DNA of 49,502 bases from Rhodopila globiformis (GTDB lineage Bacteria > Pseudomonadota > Alphaproteobacteria > Acetobacterales > Acetobacteraceae): contig NZ_NHRY01000055.1 in NCBI RefSeq assembly GCF_002937115.1, positions 1-49,502 of the forward strand, given 5' to 3'. Positions 1-8,178 of this stretch are shown piece after piece. The notes beneath the pieces were generated by a model. That model was not told the origin of the DNA, made no database searches, and saw nothing but the letters and a program-made list of their open reading frames with translations. Each line of letters begins with the position of its first letter. The first letter of the stretch is position 1. A program made the translations under genes and the position numbers.

Positions 1-621
1 ACCCAACCGCTCCCTCACCCCCGGCCCCTTCGCGGACCGCCTCGCCGCCTTCCTGATGCCCTACTGGGCCGGCGTCACCAAGGACTACGACCTCGCCCGC
101 GCCGCCATGGAGGCAACCATCGCCTCCTACGGCGCCCAGACCCGCGCCGACCTCTCAACGCCGTCCAGATCATCGCCAACAGCTTCGCCGCGCTCGAAAT
201 GCTGGCCCGCGTCAAGATCCAGGAACAGGACCTCTCACCCACCCTGCACCTGCGCTACCGAAGCTGCGCCAACAGCCTCAGCCGCGCCTGCCGCTACGCG
301 CAAAACGCGCTCGACAGGCGCCTGGCCTGCGACTCCCCCGGCGCCCGCAAACCAACCCCGCAACCGGCGGCGGACCCGCCCGCCGACATCTCGGAGGCGG
401 AAGCGGCCGAGATGCTCCGCCGCACCCAGGCGGCGATCGACGCCTGCCGCAACCGCCTCGCCAACGCCCAGCCGCCGACGCGACCGGACGGGACGCTGAA
501 CTTCCCCCCGGACCGCTCCCAGCGCCGCAGCGCCAGCGCGCTCATGCAGGCGCTGTCCGCCGGCGGCCCGCCCAAGGCGGCTGTGGGGTCGGCCACCGCG
601 GCGGCCGCGTTCGGACCCTGA
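1..621 (+). pseudogene. Hypothetical protein, 5'-partial and frameshifted
   Basis: The gene enters from upstream of the window. Reading from base 2 gives a helical-looking sequence (residues such as FLMPYWAG, then AMEATIASYGAQTRADL) until about base 150. The protein then continues sensibly only in another frame, with NAVQIIANSFAALEML and KIQEQDLSPTLHLRYR, to a TGA at 619-621. One missing base at about 150-157 would join the two parts. The C-terminal third is proline- and alanine-rich and probably disordered. I recall similar hypothetical proteins in Acetobacteraceae but know no function. It is either a pseudogene or a base-calling error in a C-rich stretch. Confidence 0.55.
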
Positions 622-878
622 CGCCCCCGGGCGGCCGATCGCGCGGCGCGGCCGGCGGCAAGCTGGCGCGCCATCCCGGCATCGGCCGCTCGGCCGGCAG
701 CGTCCGCATGGCCCCGGGCGGCCGCGGCCTCCGGCCTCGGCTGCGCCGCCGCCACCGGCGCCAGCCCGTGTTCCCGCGCCGGCTGCGACGGGCGACGCGG
801 ACCGCCCCGCCGGCCCGGCCGTCTTCCACCGGGACCGCCGCCATAGTATAAGGCAATGGCCAGGACAGGAGACCGCTG

Positions 879-1073
879 ATGGACCGTCCTTACGACGCTC
901 CGCCGGACGAAGCCGCACCACCCATGCCGACCGAGGGGGACCTGCGCGCGGCGATGGCCGAAAGCGCCCAGGACGTCGCCGCCGGGCGTACCGTGCCGCT
1001 GGCCGGCGTCCTGGCGGAACTGGACGCCGTGGCAGACCGGATCGAAGCCCGGACTCGCGCCCGCCAGGCGTAA
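879..1073 (+). CDS. Small antitoxin-like protein (64 aa)
   Basis: A 64-residue acidic protein starting at ATG 879, seven bases after a good AGGAG site. The second half (about residues 20-60) reads DLRAAMAESAQDVAAGRTVP and then a short helix rich in Leu, Ala and Asp. This resembles the N-terminal helical part of ParD- or PHD-type antitoxins and of small proteins that partner RelE/ParE toxins. No toxin gene follows: the next gene is more than 460 bp away. It could be an orphan antitoxin or an unrelated small protein. The reading frame and ribosome site are seen; the antitoxin idea is a weak inference. Confidence 0.5.
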   Translation: MDRPYDAPPDEAAPPMPTEGDLRAAMAESAQDVAAGRTVPLAGVLAELDAVADRIEARTRARQA

Positions 1074-1536
1074 TTCGCCCCGGAAGCCCGGCACGGCAGC
1101 ACAAATGTGTGCGCCGATCCGGGTGACGACGGGATACCGGTGAAATCGCGGCTCCCCACCAGGACCGGGGACATCGTCAAGCCGCGGCGGCGATCCTCGA
1201 TACGCCGCAACCCGGGCTGCCGGGGTAGCCGCAGCAACAGCACCGCGGTATCAGCCAGACCAAGCCGCTGAACTGCCAGACCCCTCGTGCCACCGGATGA
1301 TCGGCTGCGTCCTGCGGCCAGTCGCGCCGAGGAAGGGCTCCAGCCAGACCCCGGCATCGACAGCGCAAGAGCGGTCCCCACCCGATTGCGCGCCCGAAAC
1401 AGGGGATCGCGCACCCGCGCCGAACGTGCGAAGCTGCCCCCAGGGGCCTGACAAACGGCCCCGAGCGACCTAAGTCGCCGTTCTGGTGGACGCATCCGAA
1501 CGTCAGCCGGTTGCAAGCTGTATGGAGAATTCACCT
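1074..1536 (+). other. Intergenic region upstream of the chaperone operon
   Basis: No convincing gene in 463 bp. Near the 3' end there is a small hairpin, GGGGCC-N8-GGCCCC, at about 1442-1461, and a short CGAC-CTAA-GTCG inverted repeat just after it. I looked for a heat-shock promoter of the CTTG...CCCCATNT type in front of the operon and found none that convinces. Confidence 0.4.
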
Positions 1537-4044
1537 GTGAGCAAACCCCAGCGGCGTGGTTTCCCCGCAACCTCCGCTCCTGCCGATGTCCTGGCCGCAC
1601 GGGGCGCCGAGGCGCTGGCGCAGGAGAAATTCAAGGAGGCCGTCGAACTCTTCAAGCAGCTGGTCCGCCAGGACCCGCGGCCCGACTGGAAGGACTCGCT
1701 CGCCGACGCCTACTGCGGCCGCGCCCGCGCCATGGCGGCCAAGTCCATGTTCAAGGAAGCCGCGATGGTGCTGGAGAACACCATCGCCCCCGACGGAACC
1801 GTGCGCGACTCCCGGCTCTATCTGACGTGCCTGCTGCGCGACGGCCAGCAATCGAAGGCCGCGGCCTATGCCCTACGCTGCCTGGGCAGCGACGCCGCCC
1901 CGGCGCCCGACCGGGCCGCGCTCGAGGATATGGCGGCGGCCCTGCTCCTGGCGGTCCCCGAGCTTCCCGCGCTGCCCCAGGGCGCGTCCTCCGAATCGTC
2001 CCGCTGGCGCGACCTCGCCGCCGCCGCCCGCGACGCGCTCGCCGCCTGGATCGATGGCGCATCCGCCGAGGCGATCGAGCCGCACCTCAACCGCATCTCG
2101 CTCCGCTCCGCCTTCAAGCCGATCCGCCTGCTGCTGAAAGGCCTCACCAGCCTGCCGGTGGACGAGGAGCGGGTGCGCCAGCTGCTGGCGACGATTCCGC
2201 CAACCTCGGCGTTCTACCCGTTCCGCCAGGCGGTGGAGGCGGCGGTGTTCCAGGCCGCCGCCCTGGACGCCGCCGGCTGGGAGCGCCTGACCCCCGCCCA
2301 GCAGGCCTTCGTCGCCGAAACCCGCGGCCTTCCCGCCGAAACCGCGCAGTTCCTGGCCCGCTCCGCCGAGGCCGCGCAGGCCGGCCCGGGGGCCTTGTTC
2401 AGCTTCCTGACCCGGCAGTCCGGCCTGCCCCAGGCCGAGGTCCGCAGCGCCTGCCTGAACCTCCTGCCGCAGATCCCCGATCGGCTGCCGCAGTTCGAAC
2501 GGCAGTTCGGGCCGCTGCGGGAGCCGGAGCGCATGCGCGTCAAGGCGCTCGCGGCGGAGGCACGTGGCGACTGGGCGGCCGCGGCATGGTCCTGGCAGGA
2601 CGTCGCCACAAACTTCGCCGGCAGCCCCGCCGATCGGCTGGCCAGGCTGTCGCAGGCGGTGGTGTACCGGCACCTGGCGCATCTCGCCCAGGTGCACGAG
2701 GAGGTCGAGGGCGAAAACCCGTTCGAGAATCCCGTCATCTCCTACCTGGAACGCAGCTACGCGGCCGATCCCGACCACATCCCCGCCATCCTGGAGCTGA
2801 TCGGGCTTTACCGCGCGGAGTCGCGGACCAAGGACTGGCACCGGCTGGCCGACGAGGCGGTCCAGCGCTTCCCCGAGGACAGCCAGATCCTGCTGCAGGC
2901 GACCGAGTCCGCGGCGGCGCGCAAGGCCTACAAGAAGGCGGCCGGGTTCGCCCGCCGGCTGTTGCAGATCAACCCGATCAACCCCGGCATTCGCCGCCAG
3001 ATGATCGAGCTGCAGGTCGCCCAGGCCCGCAAGCAGATGCGCGCGAAGCATCCGGACCTGGCGGCGAAGGAACTGGCCGCGGCGGCCGAATGGGAACGGC
3101 CGGACGCCCCCAGCGGGCAGCTGCGCATCGCCCGCGGGCTGGTCGGCCTGCAAACCGGCCCGCGCGAGCAAGCCGAGGCCTGGGTGCGCGAAGGCGTGGC
3201 GCTCGCCGGCGGCGGCGTCGCCGGCTGGTTCCGGGCCCGGCTCGAAGGCGAGCTGATGAAGCTCCCCGGCGCCGACCTCGCGTGGCTGCGCAAGGAACTG
3301 GACGCGGCGTGCGCGACCCCGCCGGCGAAAGAGGTGGTCATGGCGATCGTCGCGACCCTGGGCCAGCCGGAAGCGCGCGAGAACAAGCGCACGGTCACCG
3401 ACTTGCTGGCCGGCGTGCGGGTGTGGCTGGAGCAGGGCGCCGCGCTCGACTGGCCGGAGGCGGAATTCCACACCCTGGGCGAGGCGTTTGCCCGCTTCGA
3501 CGCCTTCCAGTTGCTGTCGGACTACGCCCGGGCCGCCAGCAGGCGCGATCCCACGAATCCGACATGGCGATTCCACGCCATCGTTGCCCGCACCAAGGCC
3601 AAGGCGGATCGCCTCACCCCGGCCGAAACGGACGATCTGTTCGCGATGGCCGAGGCCGCTGCCAGGCGGCAGGATTTCCACACCGCCCGGCGGGTCACCC
3701 AATATCTGGAGGGCGGAGGCCGCCCCGGCCCGCGCCGCGCAAACCGGGCCACGGCCGCCGCGATGGAGGCAATCGACGCGGAAGATCTGACAGCGGTTCT
3801 CCTGTCGATGATGGGCGACATGCCCAAGGCCACCGCCAGGGAATTGCGCGCGCTGGCGAACGATCTCGGCCGCGACGCGGCTGTGGCGGCCATGGTCGCC
3901 GAGATGCGCGTCGCCCCGTTGGCGCCGGACATGCCCGAGGCGGTAATGCGCATGCTGAGCGAGGCGCTGGTGGACCAGGCGCTTGCCGGCGACCGCCCGC
4001 GGCGGCATGGAAGGGCGCGAAGGAGCCAGTTTTTCGATGCGTGA
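1537..4044 (+). CDS. Large TPR-like protein, first gene of the Hsp70 operon
   Basis: An 835-residue alpha-helical protein with tandem degenerate tetratricopeptide repeats. Clear examples lie near the N terminus (AARGAEALAQEKFKEAVELF), around the middle (a block ending in a YLERSYAADPDHIPAILELI stretch) and at KKAAGFARRLLQINPINPGI. There is no signal peptide or membrane segment, so it should be cytosolic. I chose GTG 1537 because GGAG ends 8-9 bases upstream; GTG 1486 and ATG 1522 are in-frame alternatives. Its stop overlaps the J-like gene by 8 bases, which ties it to the chaperone operon. A substrate-recruiting or scaffolding role for the neighbouring Hsp70 is inference. The last 15 residues are unusually Arg-rich. 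Confidence 0.85.
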   Translation: MSKPQRRGFPATSAPADVLAARGAEALAQEKFKEAVELFKQLVRQDPRPDWKDSLADAYCGRARAMAAKSMFKEAAMVLENTIAPDGTVRDSRLYLTCLLRDGQQSKAAAYALRCLGSDAAPAPDRAALEDMAAALLLAVPELPALPQGASSESSRWRDLAAAARDALAAWIDGASAEAIEPHLNRISLRSAFKPIRLLLKGLTSLPVDEERVRQLLATIPPTSAFYPFRQAVEAAVFQAAALDAAGWERLTPAQQAFVAETRGLPAETAQFLARSAEAAQAGPGALFSFLTRQSGLPQAEVRSACLNLLPQIPDRLPQFERQFGPLREPERMRVKALAAEARGDWAAAAWSWQDVATNFAGSPADRLARLSQAVVYRHLAHLAQVHEEVEGENPFENPVISYLERSYAADPDHIPAILELIGLYRAESRTKDWHRLADEAVQRFPEDSQILLQATESAAARKAYKKAAGFARRLLQINPINPGIRRQMIELQVAQARKQMRAKHPDLAAKELAAAAEWERPDAPSGQLRIARGLVGLQTGPREQAEAWVREGVALAGGGVAGWFRARLEGELMKLPGADLAWLRKELDAACATPPAKEVVMAIVATLGQPEARENKRTVTDLLAGVRVWLEQGAALDWPEAEFHTLGEAFARFDAFQLLSDYARAASRRDPTNPTWRFHAIVARTKAKADRLTPAETDDLFAMAEAAARRQDFHTARRVTQYLEGGGRPGPRRANRATAAAMEAIDAEDLTAVLLSMMGDMPKATARELRALANDLGRDAAVAAMVAEMRVAPLAPDMPEAVMRMLSEALVDQALAGDRPRRHGRARRSQFFDA

Positions 4045-4354
4045 TCCGTTTACCGTGCTCGGCGTGACCGAGGATGCCGGCGACGCCGAGATCCGGCAGC
4101 GCTACCTCGCCCTGGTGCGCGACTTCCCGCCCGACCGCGCCCCGGATCGCTTCCGGGAGTACCGGGCGGCGTACGACGCACTCATCGACGAGCGGAAGCG
4201 GCTGGAGACCAAGCTGCTGCATACCAACGAAGCCGCACTGTCCCGGCTGACCGCGGTCACCTTGCAGGCCGCTTCGCCCGGCGCGGGACGGGCGGCGAAG
4301 CGGACCGTGGCGGCCCTGCTGACCGAGGGTGTCATGCGGACCTTGACGGATTGA
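4037..4354 (+). CDS. J-domain-like protein lacking the HPD motif
   Basis: A 105-residue protein whose first 50 residues match a J domain: MRDPFTVLGVTEDAGDAEIR, then a helix-II-like YLALVRDF, a loop, and a helix-III-like FREYRAAYDAL. The invariant His-Pro-Asp of J proteins is Pro-Pro-Asp here (residues 31-33). In known J proteins this His is needed to stimulate Hsp70 ATPase, so this one may bind Hsp70 without the usual activation, or act in a modified way. The start ATG 4037 follows an AGGAG site and overlaps the upstream TPR stop. The C-terminal half is helical and has no known domain. The grpE gene begins 27 bp downstream. Confidence 0.8.
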   Translation: MRDPFTVLGVTEDAGDAEIRQRYLALVRDFPPDRAPDRFREYRAAYDALIDERKRLETKLLHTNEAALSRLTAVTLQAASPGAGRAAKRTVAALLTEGVMRTLTD

Positions 4355-4381
4355 TGTCCCCGTCGCGGGCGAGGAGACAAG

Positions 4382-5056
4382 GTGGACGACAACATGAAGC
4401 AGGCGCTGCTGAGCCGGTTCAGCGCCTATCTGGACACGGTGGAAGACGAGCCGGAGCCGCCGGAAGACCCGGGTGAAACCACGGACCTGTATTCCGTGTT
4501 CGTCGAATTGGCGGGGCTGCGCAGCGAGCTGCGCACCGAATCGCGCCTGGTGAAGGACGCGCTGGACCAGTTCCGCGGCGTGTTCGACCTGCTGCGGACC
4601 AGCCAGGCGAGCGTGCAGCAGGAACTCGACCGCGCCCGGGCCGACACGCGGGATCGGGAACGCGCGGCCCTGCGCCCGCTGCTGCTGGACGTCGTCGATC
4701 TGCGGGACCGTCTGCTCGCCGCCCTGACCCTGGCCGCCGCCGCCCGCCCCGGCTGGGCCGCCCGGCTGCTGCGCCGGAAGCGGACAGGCGGGCAGGAATG
4801 GCAGGACGGCCTGCGCATGATCGTGCGCCGGCTCGACCAAGTTCTGCTCGACCGCGGCATCGTCGCCATGCGCCTGATCGGCCAGCCGTTCGACCCGCGG
4901 CGGGCGCGCGTCGTCGCCCTGTCGGCGGACCGGTCCGTGGCCGAGGGAACCATCATCGAAGAGGTCCGCACCGGCTTCCTATGGGATGACCAGGTGTTGC
5001 GGACCGCGGAAGTCGTCGTCAGCCGCAGCGGCGACGCGACAGGAGAACGGACATGA
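4382..5056 (+). CDS. grpE: GrpE-family nucleotide exchange factor
   Basis: A 224-residue protein with the GrpE layout: an acidic N terminus, a long coiled-coil helix (about residues 38-85, with TESRLVKDALDQF) and a beta domain near the C terminus. The beta domain has IGQPFDPRRARVV and VAEGTIIEEVRTGFLWDDQV, matching the PFDP...VPEGTV-EE-GY pattern of GrpE. GrpE releases ADP from Hsp70. The coding region starts at GTG 4382, six bases after GAGGAG, and its TGA overlaps the Hsp70 ATG by four bases. A Lys/Arg-rich insertion (AARLLRRKRTGGQ) sits between the helix and the beta domain. It is probably dedicated to the adjacent Hsp70 and not to the housekeeping DnaK. Confidence 0.88.
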   Translation: MDDNMKQALLSRFSAYLDTVEDEPEPPEDPGETTDLYSVFVELAGLRSELRTESRLVKDALDQFRGVFDLLRTSQASVQQELDRARADTRDRERAALRPLLLDVVDLRDRLLAALTLAAAARPGWAARLLRRKRTGGQEWQDGLRMIVRRLDQVLLDRGIVAMRLIGQPFDPRRARVVALSADRSVAEGTIIEEVRTGFLWDDQVLRTAEVVVSRSGDATGERT

Positions 5057-6783
5057 CGGACGAAATCGTCGGAATCGACCTGGGAACCACCAACTCCGAA
5101 ATCGCCATCTACCGCAACGGCCGGCCGGACGTGCTGGCCGACGCGCAGGGGCGGGTGATCCTGCCGTCGGTGGTCGGGCTGTCCGAAACCGGGGACCTGC
5201 TCGTCGGCGAGGAGGCGCGCAACCAGTTCCTGCTGTATCCGGAACGGACCGTGCGGTCGATCAAGCGGAAGATGGGCAGCGACGCGCGCGTGCACCTGGG
5301 CGAGCGCGACTACTCGCCGCAGGAAATCTCCGCCATCATCCTGTCGCGGCTGAAGGAAACCGCGCAGCAGCGGCTCGGCCAGCCGGTCCGCAAGGCGGTG
5401 ATCACCGTGCCGGCCTACTTCTCCGACGCGCAGCGCCAGGCAACGCGTGAGGCCGGGGAAATCGCCGGTCTGGAGGTGGTGCGGATCATCAACGAACCCA
5501 CCGCGGCGGCGCTGGTCTACGAGGCAGCGCAGCAGCAGGGCAAGCGCATCCTGGTCTACGACCTGGGCGGCGGCACCTTCGACGTCTCGGTGGTGCGGAT
5601 CGAGGCGGGGGTGGTCGAGGTCATCTCCAGCCACGGCAACAACCAGCTCGGCGGCGACGATTTCGACCACAAGCTGGTCGAGCATGTGCTCGAGCACCTG
5701 AAGCTGAAGCACGAGGTCGACGTCTCGGGCCAGCCGCGGGCCATGGCGCGGATCCTGCGCAGCGCCGAGGCCGCCAAGAAGCAGCTCTCGGATCATCCCT
5801 TCGCCCGGATCGCCGAGGAATACCTGACCGAGATCGGCGGCAAGGCAATCAACCTGGACCTGGAAATCAGCCGGGAAGAGTACGAGGAGATGATCACGCC
5901 GTTCATCGAGGAGACGCTCGGCGCGATCCACATCGCCCTGGAATCGGCGCACCTGGTGTCCTCGCAGGTCGACGAGATCCTCCTGGTCGGCGGCGCCACC
6001 CGGACCCCGCTGATCCGGCGCCGCCTGACCGAGGTATTCGGCAAGGACCCCCGCGGCGAGGTCGATCCCGACCTGTGCGTCGCCATGGGCGCGGCCATCC
6101 AGGGGGCCGCGATCGCCGGCACCGAGGTGTCGGCGGTGCTGGTGGACGTCACCCCCTATACCTTCGGCACCAGCGCGCTGGGCGAGCTGAACGGCGAACT
6201 CTACCCGTATCAATACGTCCCGATCATCCCCAAGAACACGCCGATACCGGTGCGGCGGAGCGAAGCGTTCTTCACCGTCGTCGACGGCCAGAAGAGCGTC
6301 CAGATCCTCATCTACCAGGGCGAGAACCCAGACGCGCTGGAGAACATCAAAATCGGCGAGTTCCGCGTCGACGGCCTGAGCGACGTGCCGGCCGGCAACA
6401 CCGTGATCATCGACCTGGCCCTGGACCGCGACGGCATCCTGCAGGTGTCGGCGCGCGAGAAGAAGACCGGCCTGGAACGCCGCATCACCATCGACAAGGC
6501 GGTGTCGCGCTTCGACCAGGACCAGCTGGACCAGGCACGCGAGCGCATCGGCTCGCTGTTCGAAGGCCGGGAGCAGGATGCCTCGGCCGGTGGCGCCGGT
6601 TCGGCGGTCGACGCCCTGCTGGCGAAGGCGAGCGGCAAGCTCGACCAGGCCGGCGAGGAGGACCGGGCGGAGATCATCGACCTGATCGAGACGATCAGGG
6701 ACGCCAGGGCCAGCGGCGACAGCGCCGCCCTGGAGCAGGGGCAGCGGCAGTTGCAGGACCTGCTGTTCTACCTGGAGACCTGA
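5053..6783 (+). CDS. Hsp70-family chaperone, DnaK paralog
   Basis: A 576-residue Hsp70, shorter than housekeeping DnaK (about 630-640 residues). The ATPase domain carries phosphate-loop motifs VGIDLGTTNSEIAIY (residues 6-20) and VYDLGGGTFDVSVV, and the adenosine motif LVGGATRTPLIRRRL. The interdomain linker is AVLVDVTP, followed by an unusual insertion, FGTSALGELNGELYPYQYVP. The substrate-binding beta sandwich is recognisable (FRVDGLSDVPAGN, GILQVSAREKKTG). The helical lid is short and there is no acidic EEVD-like tail. The start overlaps grpE (ATGA). Gene order TPR - J-like - GrpE - Hsp70 suggests a dedicated chaperone machine. Confidence 0.93.
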   Translation: MTDEIVGIDLGTTNSEIAIYRNGRPDVLADAQGRVILPSVVGLSETGDLLVGEEARNQFLLYPERTVRSIKRKMGSDARVHLGERDYSPQEISAIILSRLKETAQQRLGQPVRKAVITVPAYFSDAQRQATREAGEIAGLEVVRIINEPTAAALVYEAAQQQGKRILVYDLGGGTFDVSVVRIEAGVVEVISSHGNNQLGGDDFDHKLVEHVLEHLKLKHEVDVSGQPRAMARILRSAEAAKKQLSDHPFARIAEEYLTEIGGKAINLDLEISREEYEEMITPFIEETLGAIHIALESAHLVSSQVDEILLVGGATRTPLIRRRLTEVFGKDPRGEVDPDLCVAMGAAIQGAAIAGTEVSAVLVDVTPYTFGTSALGELNGELYPYQYVPIIPKNTPIPVRRSEAFFTVVDGQKSVQILIYQGENPDALENIKIGEFRVDGLSDVPAGNTVIIDLALDRDGILQVSAREKKTGLERRITIDKAVSRFDQDQLDQARERIGSLFEGREQDASAGGAGSAVDALLAKASGKLDQAGEEDRAEIIDLIETIRDARASGDSAALEQGQRQLQDLLFYLET

Positions 6784-6786
6784 TGC

Positions 6787-7050
6787 ATGGAGCGCTGTCC
6801 GGTCTGCCGCGCCGCGCTGAACGGCGCCGAGACCTGCCGCCGGTGCCGGGCCGAGCTGCAGTCGGCGATACGCGCGGAACGCGAGGGGCGGATGCTGGTC
6901 GACGCCGCCCTCCATCGCCTCTCGCTTGACGACACCGGCACGGCCGAACGCTTGCTGCGGCGCGCGCTGACGGTTCACGCGACGCCGGAAACCCGGGTCC
7001 TGCGCCGGCTTGTGGAAGCGTGGCCGCGGCGAACCGTCCCGTCGTCATGA
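6787..7050 (+). CDS. Small zinc-ribbon protein with helical tail
   Basis: An 87-residue protein starting three bases after the Hsp70 stop. The N terminus has two CxxC knuckles, ERCPVCRAALNGAETCRRCR (residues 2-21), typical of a zinc ribbon. It continues as a helical region (LVDAALHRLSLDDTGTAERLLRRAL) that resembles a single TPR hairpin. It is the last gene of the chaperone operon. A role as a zinc-binding accessory or client adaptor is inference. An out-of-frame ATG at 6783 also exists, but only the 6787 frame gives the ribbon. Confidence 0.8.
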   Translation: MERCPVCRAALNGAETCRRCRAELQSAIRAEREGRMLVDAALHRLSLDDTGTAERLLRRALTVHATPETRVLRRLVEAWPRRTVPSS

Positions 7051-7114
7051 CGGCATCGTGCGGCCGGGCTCTCCATGACTGCGCCACATGCGGCGGTTGT
7101 TCGCGGACAGGTCC

Positions 7115-7237
7115 TTAATTTGACTGTGTCAAAAACTGAGAGATAGTCAATGTTATCAATGGGTTATGGGAGCTCTAGTTTGCGAGAAAACGTCGTAATT
7201 TCAATGTGTTAGGCGGAAACTGACACAGTCGAATTAA
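7115..7237. mobile_element. MITE-like element with 17-bp terminal inverted repeats
   Basis: An AT-rich 123-bp island in very GC-rich DNA. Its left end is TTAATTTGACTGTGTCA (7115-7131) and its right end is TGACACAGTCGAATTAA (7221-7237), which pair at 16 of 17 positions. There is no coding capacity inside and no obvious target duplication. The GACTGTGTCA ends remind me of IS256-family termini, but I cannot confirm that. It lies between the chaperone operon and a small unknown gene. Confidence 0.6.
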
Positions 7238-7271
7238 TCATTTGGAAATCATTGATCGCTATGCTGCGCCG

Positions 7272-7601
7272 ATGGCCGATACCCGCATTCGGAATTCACT
7301 GACGTTCGCCGTGCAACTGGGATGGCTCGAGTTCCACGATGACGGGAGCGACAGGATCGCCCGCATCCTGCGCTCCAATGCGTTCAGGTTCTACTGCGAC
7401 CAGCAGGGATTGGCGGTGCTGGCGACCTGCCGTGCCCACGGGATCAAAGGCGTCCCCGACTACATCATCCATGAGGACGTTCACCCGGATCTGCCGCTCG
7501 TTCTCAAGCTTTCGCTCGAGGAAGTCGCCCTGGTGCGCGTGTATCACCCTGACGTTCGGGTCTGGTGGGAGGATGACTGCGGCAATACCGGAAGAGCCTG
7601 A
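7272..7601 (+). CDS. Hypothetical protein (about 109 aa)
   Basis: A soluble protein with a natural amino-acid balance and G/C-ending codons like its neighbours, but no family that I recognise. It contains SLTFAVQLGWLEFHDDGSDR near the N terminus and VPDYIIHEDVHPDLPLVL in the centre, and ends with an acidic Trp-rich stretch, VRVWWEDDCGN. ATG 7272 is the best start; an in-frame TTG at 7242 lies just outside the MITE-like element. No good ribosome site is visible for either, so the start is uncertain. Confidence 0.5.
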   Translation: MADTRIRNSLTFAVQLGWLEFHDDGSDRIARILRSNAFRFYCDQQGLAVLATCRAHGIKGVPDYIIHEDVHPDLPLVLKLSLEEVALVRVYHPDVRVWWEDDCGNTGRA

Positions 7602-7665
7602 CATGGCGGACGACCGGGCTGCGTGCCTGCGCCGCCCCATGACGGCGCAACGGGCCGGTTGCCGG

Positions 7666-8178
7666 CTATCCGTCCACGGGTGGCGCCGAAACAGCCCCGG
7701 TTTCAATCTTTCGAACGTAACGAAAGGCAGGAAGCCGTGACAACTCGTCCGTCACGGCAACCGGCCTGGGCGAGATGGTTTCCACGGCGACGCGCTGGGA
7801 CGCTTCGTTGCCGATCCCAACGAACGCTTCGACGTAGAATGCCGGGACTCCCACCCGGGAAAGCTCGTGGCGCACGTCGGCTATGGCGACCTTCACGGCG
7901 CTCCGCGCGCGTCCCTGGTTGCGGTAGGCTTCGGGAACCGCGTATCCGATCTGAAAGCACGGCTTCCCGTCGATGCAACCATTGTCTGCAAGCATCACCA
8001 GCGTGGTCAGTAGGCCGTCTTCGATCCGCATGTAGGACAATCGGGCCTTGCCGTCCGGATGGTCGATACAACAGAAAAGTTCCTGGTCGACAGTCCCGCG
8101 CCGAAGCGGTATCTCGCCACGGGAAAGGGCCTGCTGAAACAACATCAGCGCGTCGTGCGGGTCGATCGTTCTCGCCAT
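7666..8178 (-). CDS. GNAT-family N-acetyltransferase
   Basis: A 170-residue protein. The central part has the acetyl-CoA binding motif A of GNAT enzymes: FQIGYAVPEAYRNQGRARSA, where RNQGRA corresponds to the (Q/R)xxGx(G/A) pyrophosphate loop. A beta strand and helix follow (VGVPAFYVEAFVGIGNEASQ), with the Asn position typical of GNAT motif B. The N-terminal part (ELFCCIDHPDGKARLSYMRI) would form the substrate side. The start ATG 8178 follows an AGGAGG site. The substrate is unknown. It stands alone on the minus strand between two plus-strand genes. Confidence 0.75.
   Translation of the reverse strand: MARTIDPHDALMLFQQALSRGEIPLRRGTVDQELFCCIDHPDGKARLSYMRIEDGLLTTLVMLADNGCIDGKPCFQIGYAVPEAYRNQGRARSAVKVAIADVRHELSRVGVPAFYVEAFVGIGNEASQRVAVETISPRPVAVTDELSRLPAFRYVRKIETGAVSAPPVDG

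Noticed and set aside
1074-1536. Heat-shock promoter for the Hsp70 operon
   Set aside because: I searched for CTTG...CCCCATNT-like pairs by eye and found none with acceptable spacing.
1873-4008. Open frame of 711 codons opposite the TPR gene
   Set aside because: A shadow of the TPR coding strand. No ribosome site, domain or neighbour supports it.
1827-4067. Second plus-strand frame of 746 codons over the TPR gene
   Set aside because: Extremely rich in Arg, Gly, Pro and Ala, as expected for an out-of-frame reading of high-GC coding DNA.
4426-6978. Open frame of 850 codons on the minus strand, opposite GrpE and Hsp70
   Set aside because: It mirrors the third-position G/C bias of the real plus-strand genes. 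The translation is rich in Arg, Val, Leu, Gln and Asp repeats with no family likeness.
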